DNA from: Propionibacteriaceae bacterium | Lineage (GTDB): Bacteria; Actinomycetota; Actinomycetes; Propionibacteriales; Propionibacteriaceae | Assembly: GCA_031272805.1 (NCBI GenBank) | Contig: JAISTC010000124.1 | Coordinates: forward strand, 1-34,004 | Direction of reading: 5' to 3' | Length of the DNA stretch: 34,004 nucleotides | Shown: in pieces, positions 7,736-15,384 of the stretch | Position numbering within the stretch: the stretch's first letter is position 1 | Layout: each line of letters opens with the position of its first letter | The notes under the pieces: model-generated | Told to the model about the DNA's origin: nothing | What the model saw: only the letters and a program-made list of their open reading frames with translations | The model's database searches: none | Program-made: the position numbers and the translations under genes

Positions 7736-10700
7736 TCACGCTCGGCCGCGGGCGGCCATTTCTGTGATCAGGTATTGGTGGAGGTCGATCAGGGGTTGGC
7801 CGTAGTCGTCGGCGGTTTTCTGGATCCAACCCTCGGGTGTCAGCCACCAGCTCGCCACGTTGTCGTCGAACGCCAGGTCGAACAGGTGGCCGATCTGGGC
7901 GATGTGGGACGCGCCCGTGATCTCGACCAGGACCTCGACGCGGCGGTCGAGGTTGCGGTGCATGAGGTCGGACGAGCCGATCATGACCTGCGGGTGGCCG
8001 CCGTTGCCGAACCAGAACAGCCGGGAGTGCTCGAGGAAGCGGCCCAGGATCGAGCGGACGCGGATGTTCTCCGACAGTCCGGGGATGCCGGCGCGCAGCG
8101 CGCAGATGCCCCGCACCCACAGCTCGACCGGCACGCCCGCCTGGCTGGCCCGGTACAGCGCGTCCATCGTGGCCTCGTCCACGATCGAGTTGACCTTGAG
8201 GCGGATGTGGCCGGGGATGCCGGAGCGGTGCAGTTCGATCTCGTGCTCGATTCGCTCCAACAGCCCGTTCCTGATGCCCAAGGGGGACACGAGGAGGTGG
8301 TTGTAGCGCGTGCCGCCGACGACCGTGGCCGACGCCAGCGAGTTGAACAACCTGTGCACGTCCGCCGTGATCCCCGGATCGGCCGTCAACAAGCCCATGT
8401 CCTCGTACTGGCGGGCGGTCTTCGGGTTGTAGTTGCCTGTGCCGATGTGGGCGTAGCGGCGGAGGACGCCGCCCTCCTCCTCGCGGATGACGAGGGCCAG
8501 CTTGCAGTGGGTCTTGAATCCGACCACGCCGTAGACGACGTGGACGCCCGCCCGCTCCAGCTTCCGCGCCCAGCGGATGTTGGCCTGCTCGTCGAAGCGG
8601 GCCTTGATCTCGATCAGCGCCAAGACCTCTTTGCCCGCCTGCGCGGCCTCGGCCAGCGCGTCCACGATCGGCGAGTCGCCCGAGGTCCGGTAGAGGGTCT
8701 GGCGGATGAGCTTGACCTGCGGGTCGGCCGCCGCCTGCTCGATGAAGCGCTGGACGGACGTGGCGAAGGAGTCGTAGGGGTGGTGGAGGAGCACGTCACG
8801 CTTCTTCAGAGCCGCGAACAGGTCCGCCGGACGGGCGGTCTCGGCCTCCGTCAGCAATGGGTTCGTCTTGGGCAGGAAGCCGGGGTACTTGAGGTCCTCC
8901 CGGTCGATGTCGGCGATGCCGAACAGGCCGCGCAGGTCGAGCGGGCCGCGGACGAAGAACGCCTCCTGCTTCGTGATGTCCAGCTCGCGGACGAGGAAGT
9001 CCAGCAATTCCGGCACGGTGCCCTCGGCCAGCTCCAGCCGCACCGGCGGCCGCCCCGGCCGCCGCCGCCCGCCGATCTCCTTTTCCATCGCGAAGAGGAT
9101 GTTCTCCGCGTCGTCCTCCTCGACCTCGATGTCCTCGTCCCGCGTGACGCGGCAGATCGTCGAATGGAGGACCGTCATGCCGAAGATCTCGTCCTGGTGG
9201 GCCGTCAGGATGTCCTCCAGCGGCACGTACCGCTCCTCCGACACGCGGTAGAAGCGCGGCAGCACGTCCGGCACCTTGACGCGCGCGAACAGCTTCACGC
9301 CGGTCGCCGGATTCTGCTCCTGCACGATCAGGTTGAGGGCGCGGGCGGAGAGGTGGGGGAAGGGGTGGCTCGGGTCGATCGCCAGCGGCGTCAGGATCGG
9401 GAAGATGCGGTCGCGGAACAGCGCGTCGAGGCGCTGGCGCTCCGGCGGCGTCAGCTCGTCCCAGTGGAGGATCTGGATGCCGGCGGCGGCCAGCTCGGGG
9501 CGGATTTCCTCGGTGAAGATGCGGCCCTGCTCGGCCATGAGGTCGCGCGTGGTCGACAGGATCGCCTCGTGCAACTCGCGGGGGAGGAGGCCGGACGTGC
9601 CGGGCTGGGCCATGCCCGCCTCGATGCGGCGCTTGAGACCGCCGACCCGGACCATGAAGAACTCGTCGAGGTTGGAGGAGAAGATCGCCAGGAAGCGCGC
9701 CCGCTCCAACAAGGGCACGCGCAGCCGGTCCTTCGACAGGTCGAGCACGCGCGAGTTGAACGCCAGCCAGGACAGCTCCCGGTCGAGGTACGGCGCGCCC
9801 TCCAGCCCGGGAACGGCCGGGCCGGCCGTCACGGGCGTGTCGGGCGAATACGGTTCCGGCGGCGGGACGGCGGGCGGCGTCAACGTCACGCGGGGCGCGG
9901 GCGGGGCGGCCTCGGCCAGGTCGGCCGGGAGGTCCGGCACATCCACGATCAGCGCCGGGCCGTCGTCGTCCGTCGGGTCGGAGTCGTCGTCGGGGATGTC
10001 GGCCAGCGCGGGGTCAGTCGGTTCAGGCGTTGCGAGCGTGACGGGCGGCGCTGGGGTGGGCGGGGCTGCGGGTGTGGCGGGGGTGGGCGGGGCGGTGTGG
10101 GTGGGGACGCGCGTCGGCGTGACCAGCGCGGCGATCGCCGCCGCGGCGCTGGGGCGCAGCGGTGTGGTGGGGGGGATGGTGTCTGCCGTCATCCGGCGCT
10201 CAGTTGCCGGATCGGTGGGGGGTTGTTCGGGGGCGGCCGCGGTATCAGGTGCCGCGGGCTCTGGCTCTTCTGGGCGGCCACGGTGTCGGGCCCCGTGGCT
10301 GTCGCTCGTTCCTCGCTCCGTAGCCACGGTGCCCGACCCCATGGCCTCAGGCCCCGCGGCCTCCTCGACGGCCTCGGGTGCGGGCTGGGGGGCGGCCGCG
10401 GTATCAGGTGCCGCGGGCGGCGCTCCTTCCTCGCTGGCCGCGGCGCCTGGCACCTCGGCCGGGGCTGGCGCCTCGGCCGGGGCTGGCGCCTCGGCCTGGG
10501 CTGGCGCCTCGGTCTCGGGCTCGGCGGGGAGTTCGGGGGGGAGGGCGAGGCGCAGGGTGTGGTCGACGGGGCCGCGGACCTGGGCCGGGGGGACCCACTG
10601 GGTCGGGTCGGACTCGATGATGTCCAGCTCGTCGAGCAGGTTCGGCTCGGCGTAGCGGGGGGCCGGCTCGGCGGCCGACAGCGCGCTGGCCGCGCTGGCG

Positions 10701-13189
10701 GCGTCGAACGGCGACGGGCCGGTCGTGAACTCGATCGTGACCTCGGGCAATTGCGCGTAGTCCGGCCCGGCCTCGGCCGGCGCCTTCGGGCTGAGCAGCG
10801 AGGGGGCCACGGGCGCGCCAGGCAGCGGCTCGGCCAGGTCGACGGGCCAGGGCGGGAGGTCCGGGGAACTGGGCGCGGCCGGGGCGGCCGGTGGGGTCGG
10901 TGCGGCCGGGGCCGGGGGCGTCGGGGCGAGCGTGGACAGGAGGTCGGCGGCCCAGTCGGCCGTCGCGGCGGCGGAGGCGCGGGCGGCCAGGCCCGAGATG
11001 GCCGCCTCCTCGTGCGCCGACGGCGCCGTCACGGCGGGCGAGTCGGCTGGGCTGAGGTCGGGCAGCGCGGCTTGCTGCCAGGCCGGCGGGACGGCGAACG
11101 GCGCGGGCTCGGCCGCGGGCTCCGGCGGCACCCACGAGGTGGGCACGGCGTACGTCCGGTCGGTCGGCAGGAGGTCGGCCGGCGCGGGCCAGGCCGTCTC
11201 ACGCCAGTCGGCCAGCGGGTCCGCGGCGGCTTGGGCGAGCCTGGTGTCTCCCAGGACGGCCGCGGTATCAGGTGCCGCGGGCCGCGCTCCTTCGTCGCTG
11301 GCCGCGGCGCCTGACACCTCGGCCTGGGTTGACGCCTCGGCCAGGGCGGCGGCGGTCATCGTGGCGGGGAACATGAAGGGCGTGGCCGCGGGTGCGGCGG
11401 GGGCGGACGGGGTCAGCCAGTTGGCCGTGGGGGTGGCCCAGGGGGTGTCACGCGGGGCGGCCATGGGGTCGGGTCCCGGGGCGACCACAGGCAGAGCTGG
11501 CTCCGTGGCCACGGTGCCCGACCGCGTCGCCGCGGGGGTGGCCGCGCTGAACCACGGGTCTGGTGGGGCGGCCGCGGCGGCAGAGGCCGTGGGCCGCGCT
11601 GCCTCGTCGCTGGGCGCGGCGCCGGACACTCCGGCGTCGGCGGCCGGCGCCGTGGGCGGCAGCGGCAGGGGCAGGAAGGGGGTGGGCGCGGGGCTGCGCG
11701 GGGACAGGGGAACGAAGCGGTCCCGACCCTTCGGGTCGGTTTCGCCCAGCGGCAGGGGGGTGAACTTGACGGCCGGAGCGGCGGGGGTGGGCGTCGTCGC
11801 GCCGCCCGGCATGATCGGCGTCCAGCCCGATGACACGGCGCTGACCCACTGGGCCGAGCCGGGCGCGGGCGTGTCGTGCCAGCCGGCCGCGACCGCCGAC
11901 GCGGCGGGGCGTGGGGCGGGTTCGGCCGGGGCGAACCAGGGGGACGCGTCCCCGGCGGGAGGGGTGGCGGGGGCAGCGGAGAGAGTGGCCACGCCTGGCC
12001 CCGCGGCCAGGCCTGACCCTGAGGTGGCGGCTGAGCCGATGGGTGCGGCGACCGGCGGAACGGACCCCGTGACGGGGGCGGCGGGGGGAGTGCCCACGGT
12101 GCCCGACCCCAGGGCCAGGCCCGAACCCAGGGCGGCGCCTGACCCGAAGGCCACGCCCGACCCTGTGGTCACGCCCGCCCCGACGGCCGCCGTGACCGGC
12201 GGAACGGAGCCCGTGACGACCGGCGCAACGGAGCCCGTGACCGCTGCAGTGGAGTGCAGCGCGGCGGACGCGGCGGCCGTGGGATCGGCGTAGAGGACGT
12301 CGCGGCGGCTGACCCAGAAGCCGGACGAGTCGTAGAGGTGGACGACGGGGGCGTTCGAGCCCTCGACGTAGAGGATGACGTAGCGGAGGCCGGCGGCGGC
12401 CAGGTAGTCGATGCCGGCCTCGAGCAGCGAGCGGCCGAGGCCCTTGCCCGCGAAGCTGGGCGACACCGCCAGGACGTAGACCTCGCCGACGGACTCGCGG
12501 CCCTCGGCGCGGTGGATCTTGGTCCAGTGGAAGCCGACGATGCGGCCGGACGACAGCTCCTCGGCCATGAGCAGGCCGGCCGGGTCGAACCAGTTCGCCG
12601 TCAGGCGGACGGAGAGGTCCGAGCGGGTCCACTGGCCCTGCTCCGGGTGCGTGGCGAAGGCCGCGCTGTTGACGAGGAGGAGCGCGTCGCCGTCGGCCGG
12701 TTGGAACGGCCGGATGCGGACGGGGAGGTCGGGCGTCGTGGGCTTGGGCGGGTGGCGGTTGAGGTCGCGCGTCATCTGGAGGAGCTCGCGGGCGGGGGCC
12801 AGACCGTGGCCGGCGGCGAAGCTCTGGGCTGCGGCCAGGTGCCCGAAGCTCCAGAAGCGCGCCTCCGGGTCGGTGGCCAGCCCGGCCTCGAGGAGGGCGG
12901 AGCCGACGCCCTGGTGGCGGTGGGCGGGGGCCACGACCAACTGGCCCGTGTGGGCGGCGTCGAGTTGGGCGTAGCCGGCGAGCGCGCCGTCGTCGGCCGG
13001 GACGAGGAAGTGGGTCACGGGGCGGGACGGGCGGGTCCCCGTCGGGCTGATGGCGAACAGGGCGTCGTCGTTGAGCGGGCCGATGCCGTCGGCGGCCGCG
13101 GCCGCCCTCGCCAGGGCGTGGACGCCGGAGGCCTCGGCCGTCGTCAGGACCGGGACCGTGGTGACGCGCCGCGCGCGTAGCTCTGCCAT
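7736..13189 (-). CDS. mshD-ppk1: Mycothiol synthase domain fused in frame to polyphosphate kinase 1 through an 830-residue linker
   Basis: One uninterrupted frame of 1817 codons. Residues 1 to about 300 are MshD, two GNAT domains with acetyl-CoA motifs RHQGVGSALLEAGL and AGKGLGRSLLEAG; MshD acetylates Cys-GlcN-Ins in the last step of mycothiol synthesis. Residues about 302-1128 are an Ala/Pro/Ser/Thr/Glu-rich, probably disordered linker carrying repeat elements. Residues about 1130-1817 are a full-length PPK1 (YLDRELSWLAF onward) with histidines H1581 (YAHIGTGNYN) and H1744 (LMHRNLDRR); PPK1 makes polyphosphate from ATP. In relatives these are separate neighbours. MshD has no stop codon of its own, so it must read into the linker. 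PPK could also start separately, for example at the ATG at 10192, but no strong ribosome site precedes that codon. The ATG at 13189 follows TAGTCT by 11 bases. Confidence 0.8.
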   Translation of the reverse strand: MAELRARRVTTVPVLTTAEASGVHALARAAAAADGIGPLNDDALFAISPTGTRPSRPVTHFLVPADDGALAGYAQLDAAHTGQLVVAPAHRHQGVGSALLEAGLATDPEARFWSFGHLAAAQSFAAGHGLAPARELLQMTRDLNRHPPKPTTPDLPVRIRPFQPADGDALLLVNSAAFATHPEQGQWTRSDLSVRLTANWFDPAGLLMAEELSSGRIVGFHWTKIHRAEGRESVGEVYVLAVSPSFAGKGLGRSLLEAGIDYLAAAGLRYVILYVEGSNAPVVHLYDSSGFWVSRRDVLYADPTAAASAALHSTAAVTGSVAPVVTGSVPPVTAAVGAGVTTGSGVAFGSGAALGSGLALGSGTVGTPPAAPVTGSVPPVAAPIGSAATSGSGLAAGPGVATLSAAPATPPAGDASPWFAPAEPAPRPAASAVAAGWHDTPAPGSAQWVSAVSSGWTPIMPGGATTPTPAAPAVKFTPLPLGETDPKGRDRFVPLSPRSPAPTPFLPLPLPPTAPAADAGVSGAAPSDEAARPTASAAAAAPPDPWFSAATPAATRSGTVATEPALPVVAPGPDPMAAPRDTPWATPTANWLTPSAPAAPAATPFMFPATMTAAALAEASTQAEVSGAAASDEGARPAAPDTAAVLGDTRLAQAAADPLADWRETAWPAPADLLPTDRTYAVPTSWVPPEPAAEPAPFAVPPAWQQAALPDLSPADSPAVTAPSAHEEAAISGLAARASAAATADWAADLLSTLAPTPPAPAAPTPPAAPAAPSSPDLPPWPVDLAEPLPGAPVAPSLLSPKAPAEAGPDYAQLPEVTIEFTTGPSPFDAASAASALSAAEPAPRYAEPNLLDELDIIESDPTQWVPPAQVRGPVDHTLRLALPPELPAEPETEAPAQAEAPAPAEAPAPAEVPGAAASEEGAPPAAPDTAAAPQPAPEAVEEAAGPEAMGSGTVATERGTSDSHGARHRGRPEEPEPAAPDTAAAPEQPPTDPATERRMTADTIPPTTPLRPSAAAAIAALVTPTRVPTHTAPPTPATPAAPPTPAPPVTLATPEPTDPALADIPDDDSDPTDDDGPALIVDVPDLPADLAEAAPPAPRVTLTPPAVPPPEPYSPDTPVTAGPAVPGLEGAPYLDRELSWLAFNSRVLDLSKDRLRVPLLERARFLAIFSSNLDEFFMVRVGGLKRRIEAGMAQPGTSGLLPRELHEAILSTTRDLMAEQGRIFTEEIRPELAAAGIQILHWDELTPPERQRLDALFRDRIFPILTPLAIDPSHPFPHLSARALNLIVQEQNPATGVKLFARVKVPDVLPRFYRVSEERYVPLEDILTAHQDEIFGMTVLHSTICRVTRDEDIEVEEDDAENILFAMEKEIGGRRRPGRPPVRLELAEGTVPELLDFLVRELDITKQEAFFVRGPLDLRGLFGIADIDREDLKYPGFLPKTNPLLTEAETARPADLFAALKKRDVLLHHPYDSFATSVQRFIEQAAADPQVKLIRQTLYRTSGDSPIVDALAEAAQAGKEVLALIEIKARFDEQANIRWARKLERAGVHVVYGVVGFKTHCKLALVIREEEGGVLRRYAHIGTGNYNPKTARQYEDMGLLTADPGITADVHRLFNSLASATVVGGTRYNHLLVSPLGIRNGLLERIEHEIELHRSGIPGHIRLKVNSIVDEATMDALYRASQAGVPVELWVRGICALRAGIPGLSENIRVRSILGRFLEHSRLFWFGNGGHPQVMIGSSDLMHRNLDRRVEVLVEITGASHIAQIGHLFDLAFDDNVASWWLTPEGWIQKTADDYGQPLIDLHQYLITEMAARGRA
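10235..10346 (+). repeat. Half B element joined to a full A element inside the MshD-PPK linker
   Basis: From 10235 the sequence reads GGCCGCGGTATCAGGTGCC, the left arm of a B element. From 10276 to 10346 it is a 71-bp A element: arms of the form GGCCAYGGKGTCGGGCMCC flank a centre with GCTCGTTCCTCGC. On the coding strand the A element reads [20 protein letters not shown], and the frame is kept. Near-identical DNA recurs at 14658, 28431, 29202 and 30274. Confidence 0.85.
10394..10504 (+). repeat. B element (67 bp) followed by 18-bp tandem repeats, inside the linker
   Basis: The B element is 10394-10460, opening GGCCGCGGTATCAGGTGCC and closing GGCACCTCGGCC. Its coding-strand peptide is PGAAASEEGAPPAAPDTAAA. 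It runs into an 18-bp unit (CACCTCGGCCGGGGCTGG and variants starting CGCC) repeated at 10451, 10469 and 10487, which encodes Ala-Pro-Ala-Glu-rich sequence. The tandem unit begins with the closing arm of the element, suggesting that slippage at that arm lengthened the linker. Confidence 0.8.
11258..11324 (+). repeat. B element inside the MshD-PPK linker
   Basis: A 67-bp copy from GGCCGCGGTATCAGGTGCC to GACACCTCGGCC with centre GCTCCTTCGTCGC. Coding-strand peptide: SGAAASDEGARPAAPDTAAV. It differs from the copy at 10394 at only a few positions. Confidence 0.85.
11569..11636 (+). repeat. Diverged B element inside the MshD-PPK linker
   Basis: GGCCGCGGCGGCAGAGGCC, centre GCTGCCTCGTCGC, then GGCGCCGGACACTCCGGC. 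It keeps the outline of a B element with mutated ends, and reads SGAAPSDEAARPTASAAAAA in the gene frame. It looks older than the copies at 10394 and 11258. Confidence 0.6.
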
Positions 13190-13312
13190 GATGGTCCACC
13201 AGACTAGTCGGCAACTTGCCTGACGACGCTTATCCGGGGCTTCCAGCGGCCCGACCTTGAAGCACGAGTTGACGGTCTGGGAGCCCGCGCCGAGCCGACG
13301 GGGTCACGCCCG

Positions 13313-13963
13313 CTACGGCCGGACGGCGAAGCGGTAGCCGACGTTGCGGACCGTGCCGATCAGCGCCTCGTGCTCGGGGCCGAGCTTGGCGCGCAGCCGC
13401 CGGACGTGGACGTCGACTGTCCGCGTCCCGCCGTAGTAGTCGTAGCCCCAGACCTCGGCCAACAGGTGTTCGCGCGAGAAGACGCGGCCGGGATGGAGCG
13501 CCAGGTACTTGAGGAGCTCGAACTCCGTGTACGTCAGCTCGAGGGGCTGGTTGTCGAGGACGACGGAGTAGGCCGCCTCGTCGATGAGCAGGCCGCCGAC
13601 CTGGATGACCTCGGGGTTGGACTCGGGCGGCGCGGCCAGGATGCGCAGGCGCGCGTCGTACTCGGCCGGGCCGGCGCCGTCGAGGATGAAGTCCGCGCAG
13701 TTCCAGTCCGGCGAATAGACGGCCAGGCCACCCTCGGCGAGGATGGCCAGGCGGGGCACGACGATGCCGGCGGAACCGAACATCTGACAGACCGACTTGG
13801 CGGACACGAGGTCGTCACGCGCGTCGACGATGACCACGTCCGCGCCGGCCGAGTCGGTCAGGACCTGGTCGTGGGACCCGCGCACGGTCACCTGGTGCGG
13901 CAACAGGGACAACGGAGGCAGCGGATTGGCCGACCGGTCCGTGATGAGCAGAATGGCTGCCAC
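13313..13963 (-). CDS. glnR: GlnR-like winged-helix response regulator
   Basis: This 216-residue OmpR/PhoB-type regulator starts at a GTG preceded by AGGAGG. The receiver-like half (residues 1 to about 115) has VVIVDARDD but little of the usual phosphorylation pocket, as in orphan GlnR regulators. The C-terminal winged helix (about 125-216) has LELTYTEFELLKYLALHPGR, FSREHLLAEVWGYDYYGGTR and VDVHVRRLRAKLG. In actinobacteria such proteins control nitrogen uptake and assimilation genes. The next gene downstream encodes MshD, as in Mycobacterium tuberculosis (Rv0818-Rv0819), which supports the assignment. A 123-base gap separates it from mshD. The regulon cannot be inferred from this window. Confidence 0.85.
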   Translation of the reverse strand: MAAILLITDRSANPLPPLSLLPHQVTVRGSHDQVLTDSAGADVVIVDARDDLVSAKSVCQMFGSAGIVVPRLAILAEGGLAVYSPDWNCADFILDGAGPAEYDARLRILAAPPESNPEVIQVGGLLIDEAAYSVVLDNQPLELTYTEFELLKYLALHPGRVFSREHLLAEVWGYDYYGGTRTVDVHVRRLRAKLGPEHEALIGTVRNVGYRFAVRP

Positions 13964-13987
13964 CGCCCCTCCTTTCCCAATGACCGA

Positions 13988-13993
13988 ACAATA
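13988..13993 (-). promoter_or_regulatory. Candidate -10 box for the GlnR-like regulator
   Basis: On the minus strand TATTGT lies 24 bases before the GTG start, with TTAGGT about 18 bases further upstream as a weak -35. AGGAGG then sits in a short leader. The region upstream holds a B element at 14047. Confidence 0.4.
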
Positions 13994-14046
13994 GTGCGTC
14001 CGGCGGGCTGAACCTAAGCGTGGGCAGGCAGGGAGTGTGTGGGGTC

Positions 14047-14134
14047 GGCCGCGGTATCAGGTGCCCTCGCCCGGGCCCGTTCCTCGCCAGGGCCAGGGCG
14101 CCTGACACCTCGGCCTGGGCCTGACACCTCGGCC
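14047..14134 (+). repeat. B element plus a duplicated closing arm, between glnR and dtd
   Basis: The full element is 14047-14115 (69 bp): GGCCGCGGTATCAGGTGCC, centre CCGTTCCTCGC, closing GGCGCCTGACACCTCGGCC. The last 19 bases, TGGGCCTGACACCTCGGCC, are repeated at 14116-14134. It ends nine bases before the stop codon of dtd, so it would be the 3' hairpin of the dtd transcript and could act as its terminator or as an mRNA-protecting structure. Confidence 0.85.
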
Positions 14135-14143
14135 TGGGCCGGG

Positions 14144-14617
14144 TCACGCTTCCAGGATCAGTGTGACCGGGCCGTGGTTGACCAACTCCACGTCCATCAG
14201 CGCGCCGAATTGGCCGGTTTCCACGTGCGCGCCCAGGGTTCTCAGCGTGGTCACGAGGTGGGCGACCAGCGGCTCGGCCAGCGCGGCCGGCGCGGCGTCG
14301 GACCACGACGGGCGGCGGCCCTTCTTGGTCCGGGCGTACAGCGTGAACTGGGAGATGACGAGGAGCGGCGCGCCGACCTCGGACGCCGACACGTCGCCTT
14401 TCGACCAGCCCTCGGCCGCGTGGTCCGCCGCCGTCAGCTCGCCCGCGTCGAGCAGGCGCAGGTCCCACACCTTGGCCGCCAGCTTCTCCGCCGTGGCCGG
14501 GGTGTCGCCGTGCGTGACGCCGACCAGGACGACCAACCCCGGCTCGGGCAACCGCCCGACGACCGCCCCGTCAACCCGGACCTCCGCCCGTGACGCCCGC
14601 TGAACCACCATGCGCAT
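14144..14617 (-). CDS. dtd: D-aminoacyl-tRNA deacylase
   Basis: A 157-residue Dtd that removes D-amino acids wrongly attached to tRNA. It has the family start [17 protein letters not shown], the active-site segment [17 protein letters not shown] and the C-terminal GPVT motif ([12 protein letters not shown]). The length is normal. The ATG at 14617 lies 7 bases after a TACCCT box with no ribosome site, which suggests a leaderless transcript. It is divergent from the 42-residue membrane protein gene, and an A element lies between their promoters. Confidence 0.93.
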   Translation of the reverse strand: MRMVVQRASRAEVRVDGAVVGRLPEPGLVVLVGVTHGDTPATAEKLAAKVWDLRLLDAGELTAADHAAEGWSKGDVSASEVGAPLLVISQFTLYARTKKGRRPSWSDAAPAALAEPLVAHLVTTLRTLGAHVETGQFGALMDVELVNHGPVTLILEA

Positions 14618-14624
14618 GGCTGTG

Positions 14625-14630
14625 AGGGTA
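14625..14630 (-). promoter_or_regulatory. -10 box for leaderless dtd
   Basis: TACCCT on the minus strand is followed by 7 bases and then the ATG at 14617, placing the transcript start at or beside the start codon. No Shine-Dalgarno sequence fits in this gap. Confidence 0.5.
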
Positions 14631-14657
14631 ACCGACCGGGGCGGCGACCGGGTCCCA

Positions 14658-14758
14658 GGCCACGGTGTCAGGCCCTGTGGCTGTCGCTCGTGCCTCGCTC
14701 CGTAGCCACAGTGCCCGACCTCCTGGCCTTCGTGGCCACAGCGCCCGATCCCGTGGTC
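14658..14758 (+). repeat. A element plus a third arm unit, between divergent dtd and small-ORF promoters
   Basis: The full A element is 14658-14728 (71 bp), GGCCACGGTGTCAGGCCC, a centre with GCTCGTGCCTCGC, and a closing arm ending CTCCTGGCC. A further arm-like unit, GTGGCCACAGCGCCCGATCC, follows at 14732-14758. The element fills almost the whole gap between the two -10 boxes at 14625-14630 and 14765-14770, so it occupies the -35 and upstream zone of both promoters. Confidence 0.85.
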
Positions 14759-14764
14759 AGCAAC

Positions 14765-14770
14765 TACCAT
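14765..14770 (+). promoter_or_regulatory. -10 box for the leaderless 42-residue membrane protein
   Basis: TACCAT is followed by 7 bases and the GTG at 14778. There is no ribosome binding site, so translation would start from the 5' end of the transcript. Confidence 0.5.
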
Positions 14771-14777
14771 CTTCCCT

Positions 14778-14906
14778 GTGGCAACTGTTGGTTGGGGGAT
14801 CCTGGTCGCGCTGTTGGCGTTGATCGCGGTGGTCCTCGTGGTGGCGTTGGTCCGGCTGATCGCCGGGGCGCGGGGGGAGAGTTATGGCGTTCGAGATTCC
14901 CAGTGA
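14778..14906 (+). CDS. Small single-pass membrane protein (42 aa)
   Basis: Starts at GTG and reads [19 protein letters not shown], continuing [18 protein letters not shown] to a TGA. Residues about 5-30 form one hydrophobic membrane helix followed by a short basic tail. It overlaps the next gene, whose ATG at 14884 lies inside its last codons in another frame, so the two are probably translationally coupled. Placement after a -10 box with no leader supports a real gene. I do not recognise a family; small membrane proteins like this are often missed by annotation. Confidence 0.5.
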   Translation: MATVGWGILVALLALIAVVLVVALVRLIAGARGESYGVRDSQ

Positions 14907-15384
14907 TCTGAACCCGGCCCTGATGCCGGTGGCGTGGCTGATCGGCCATTGGGAGGGCGGCGGCAACGGCCAGTGGCCCGACGGGACGGAGTTCACGTAC
15001 GCCGCCTCCGTCGAGTTCACGCAGGTCGGGCAACCGTGGCTCCACTACTTCATGCAGCTCTTCGAGATCGACGCGGCCGGCACCCCGGTCAAGCCGCTCA
15101 TCCTCGAGTCCGGTTTCTGGCGCTCCCGCGCCGACGGCGCGCTCGAGGTCGTCGTGGCCCAGCCGGAGGGCGTCGCCGAGATCTACTACGGGCAGTCGCA
15201 GGGCGGCCGGATCGACCTCGTGACGGACGCCGTGGCCCGGACGGAGACGGCCGACGTCGCCGCGACCGGCAGCCACCGCCTCTACGGCAACGTCGAGCAG
15301 GACCTGCTGTTCACGTGGGATCGGGGCACGGCCGACAGTGCGCTCCAGCCGTACCTCTGGGCCCGCTTGGGGCGCCGGAGTTGA
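14884..15384 (+). CDS. Nitrobindin-like heme-binding beta-barrel protein (DUF1794/THAP4-like)
   Basis: A 166-residue protein preceded by GGGGAGAGTT. It has the nitrobindin signature GHWEGGGNGQWPDGTEFTY near the N terminus, then QPWLHYFMQLFEID, ESGFWR and a C-terminal LLFTWDR. The family forms a ten-stranded barrel that binds ferric heme and reacts with nitric oxide or peroxynitrite; the mycobacterial relative is Rv2717c. The length is usual. It overlaps the YgfZ start by four bases (TTGA), making a coupled pair that also occurs in other actinobacteria. Confidence 0.85.
   Translation: MAFEIPSDLNPALMPVAWLIGHWEGGGNGQWPDGTEFTYAASVEFTQVGQPWLHYFMQLFEIDAAGTPVKPLILESGFWRSRADGALEVVVAQPEGVAEIYYGQSQGGRIDLVTDAVARTETADVAATGSHRLYGNVEQDLLFTWDRGTADSALQPYLWARLGRRS

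Noticed and set aside
7733-11314. A long open frame on the plus strand opposite polyphosphate kinase
   Set aside because: It is Arg/Gly/Val-rich with no recognisable motif and mirrors the third-codon-position GC bias of the real minus-strand gene.
13190-13312. Possible small gene or riboswitch between glnR and mshD
   Set aside because: The 120 bases show only a weak TAGTCT box and no ORF with a ribosome site or clear stem set.
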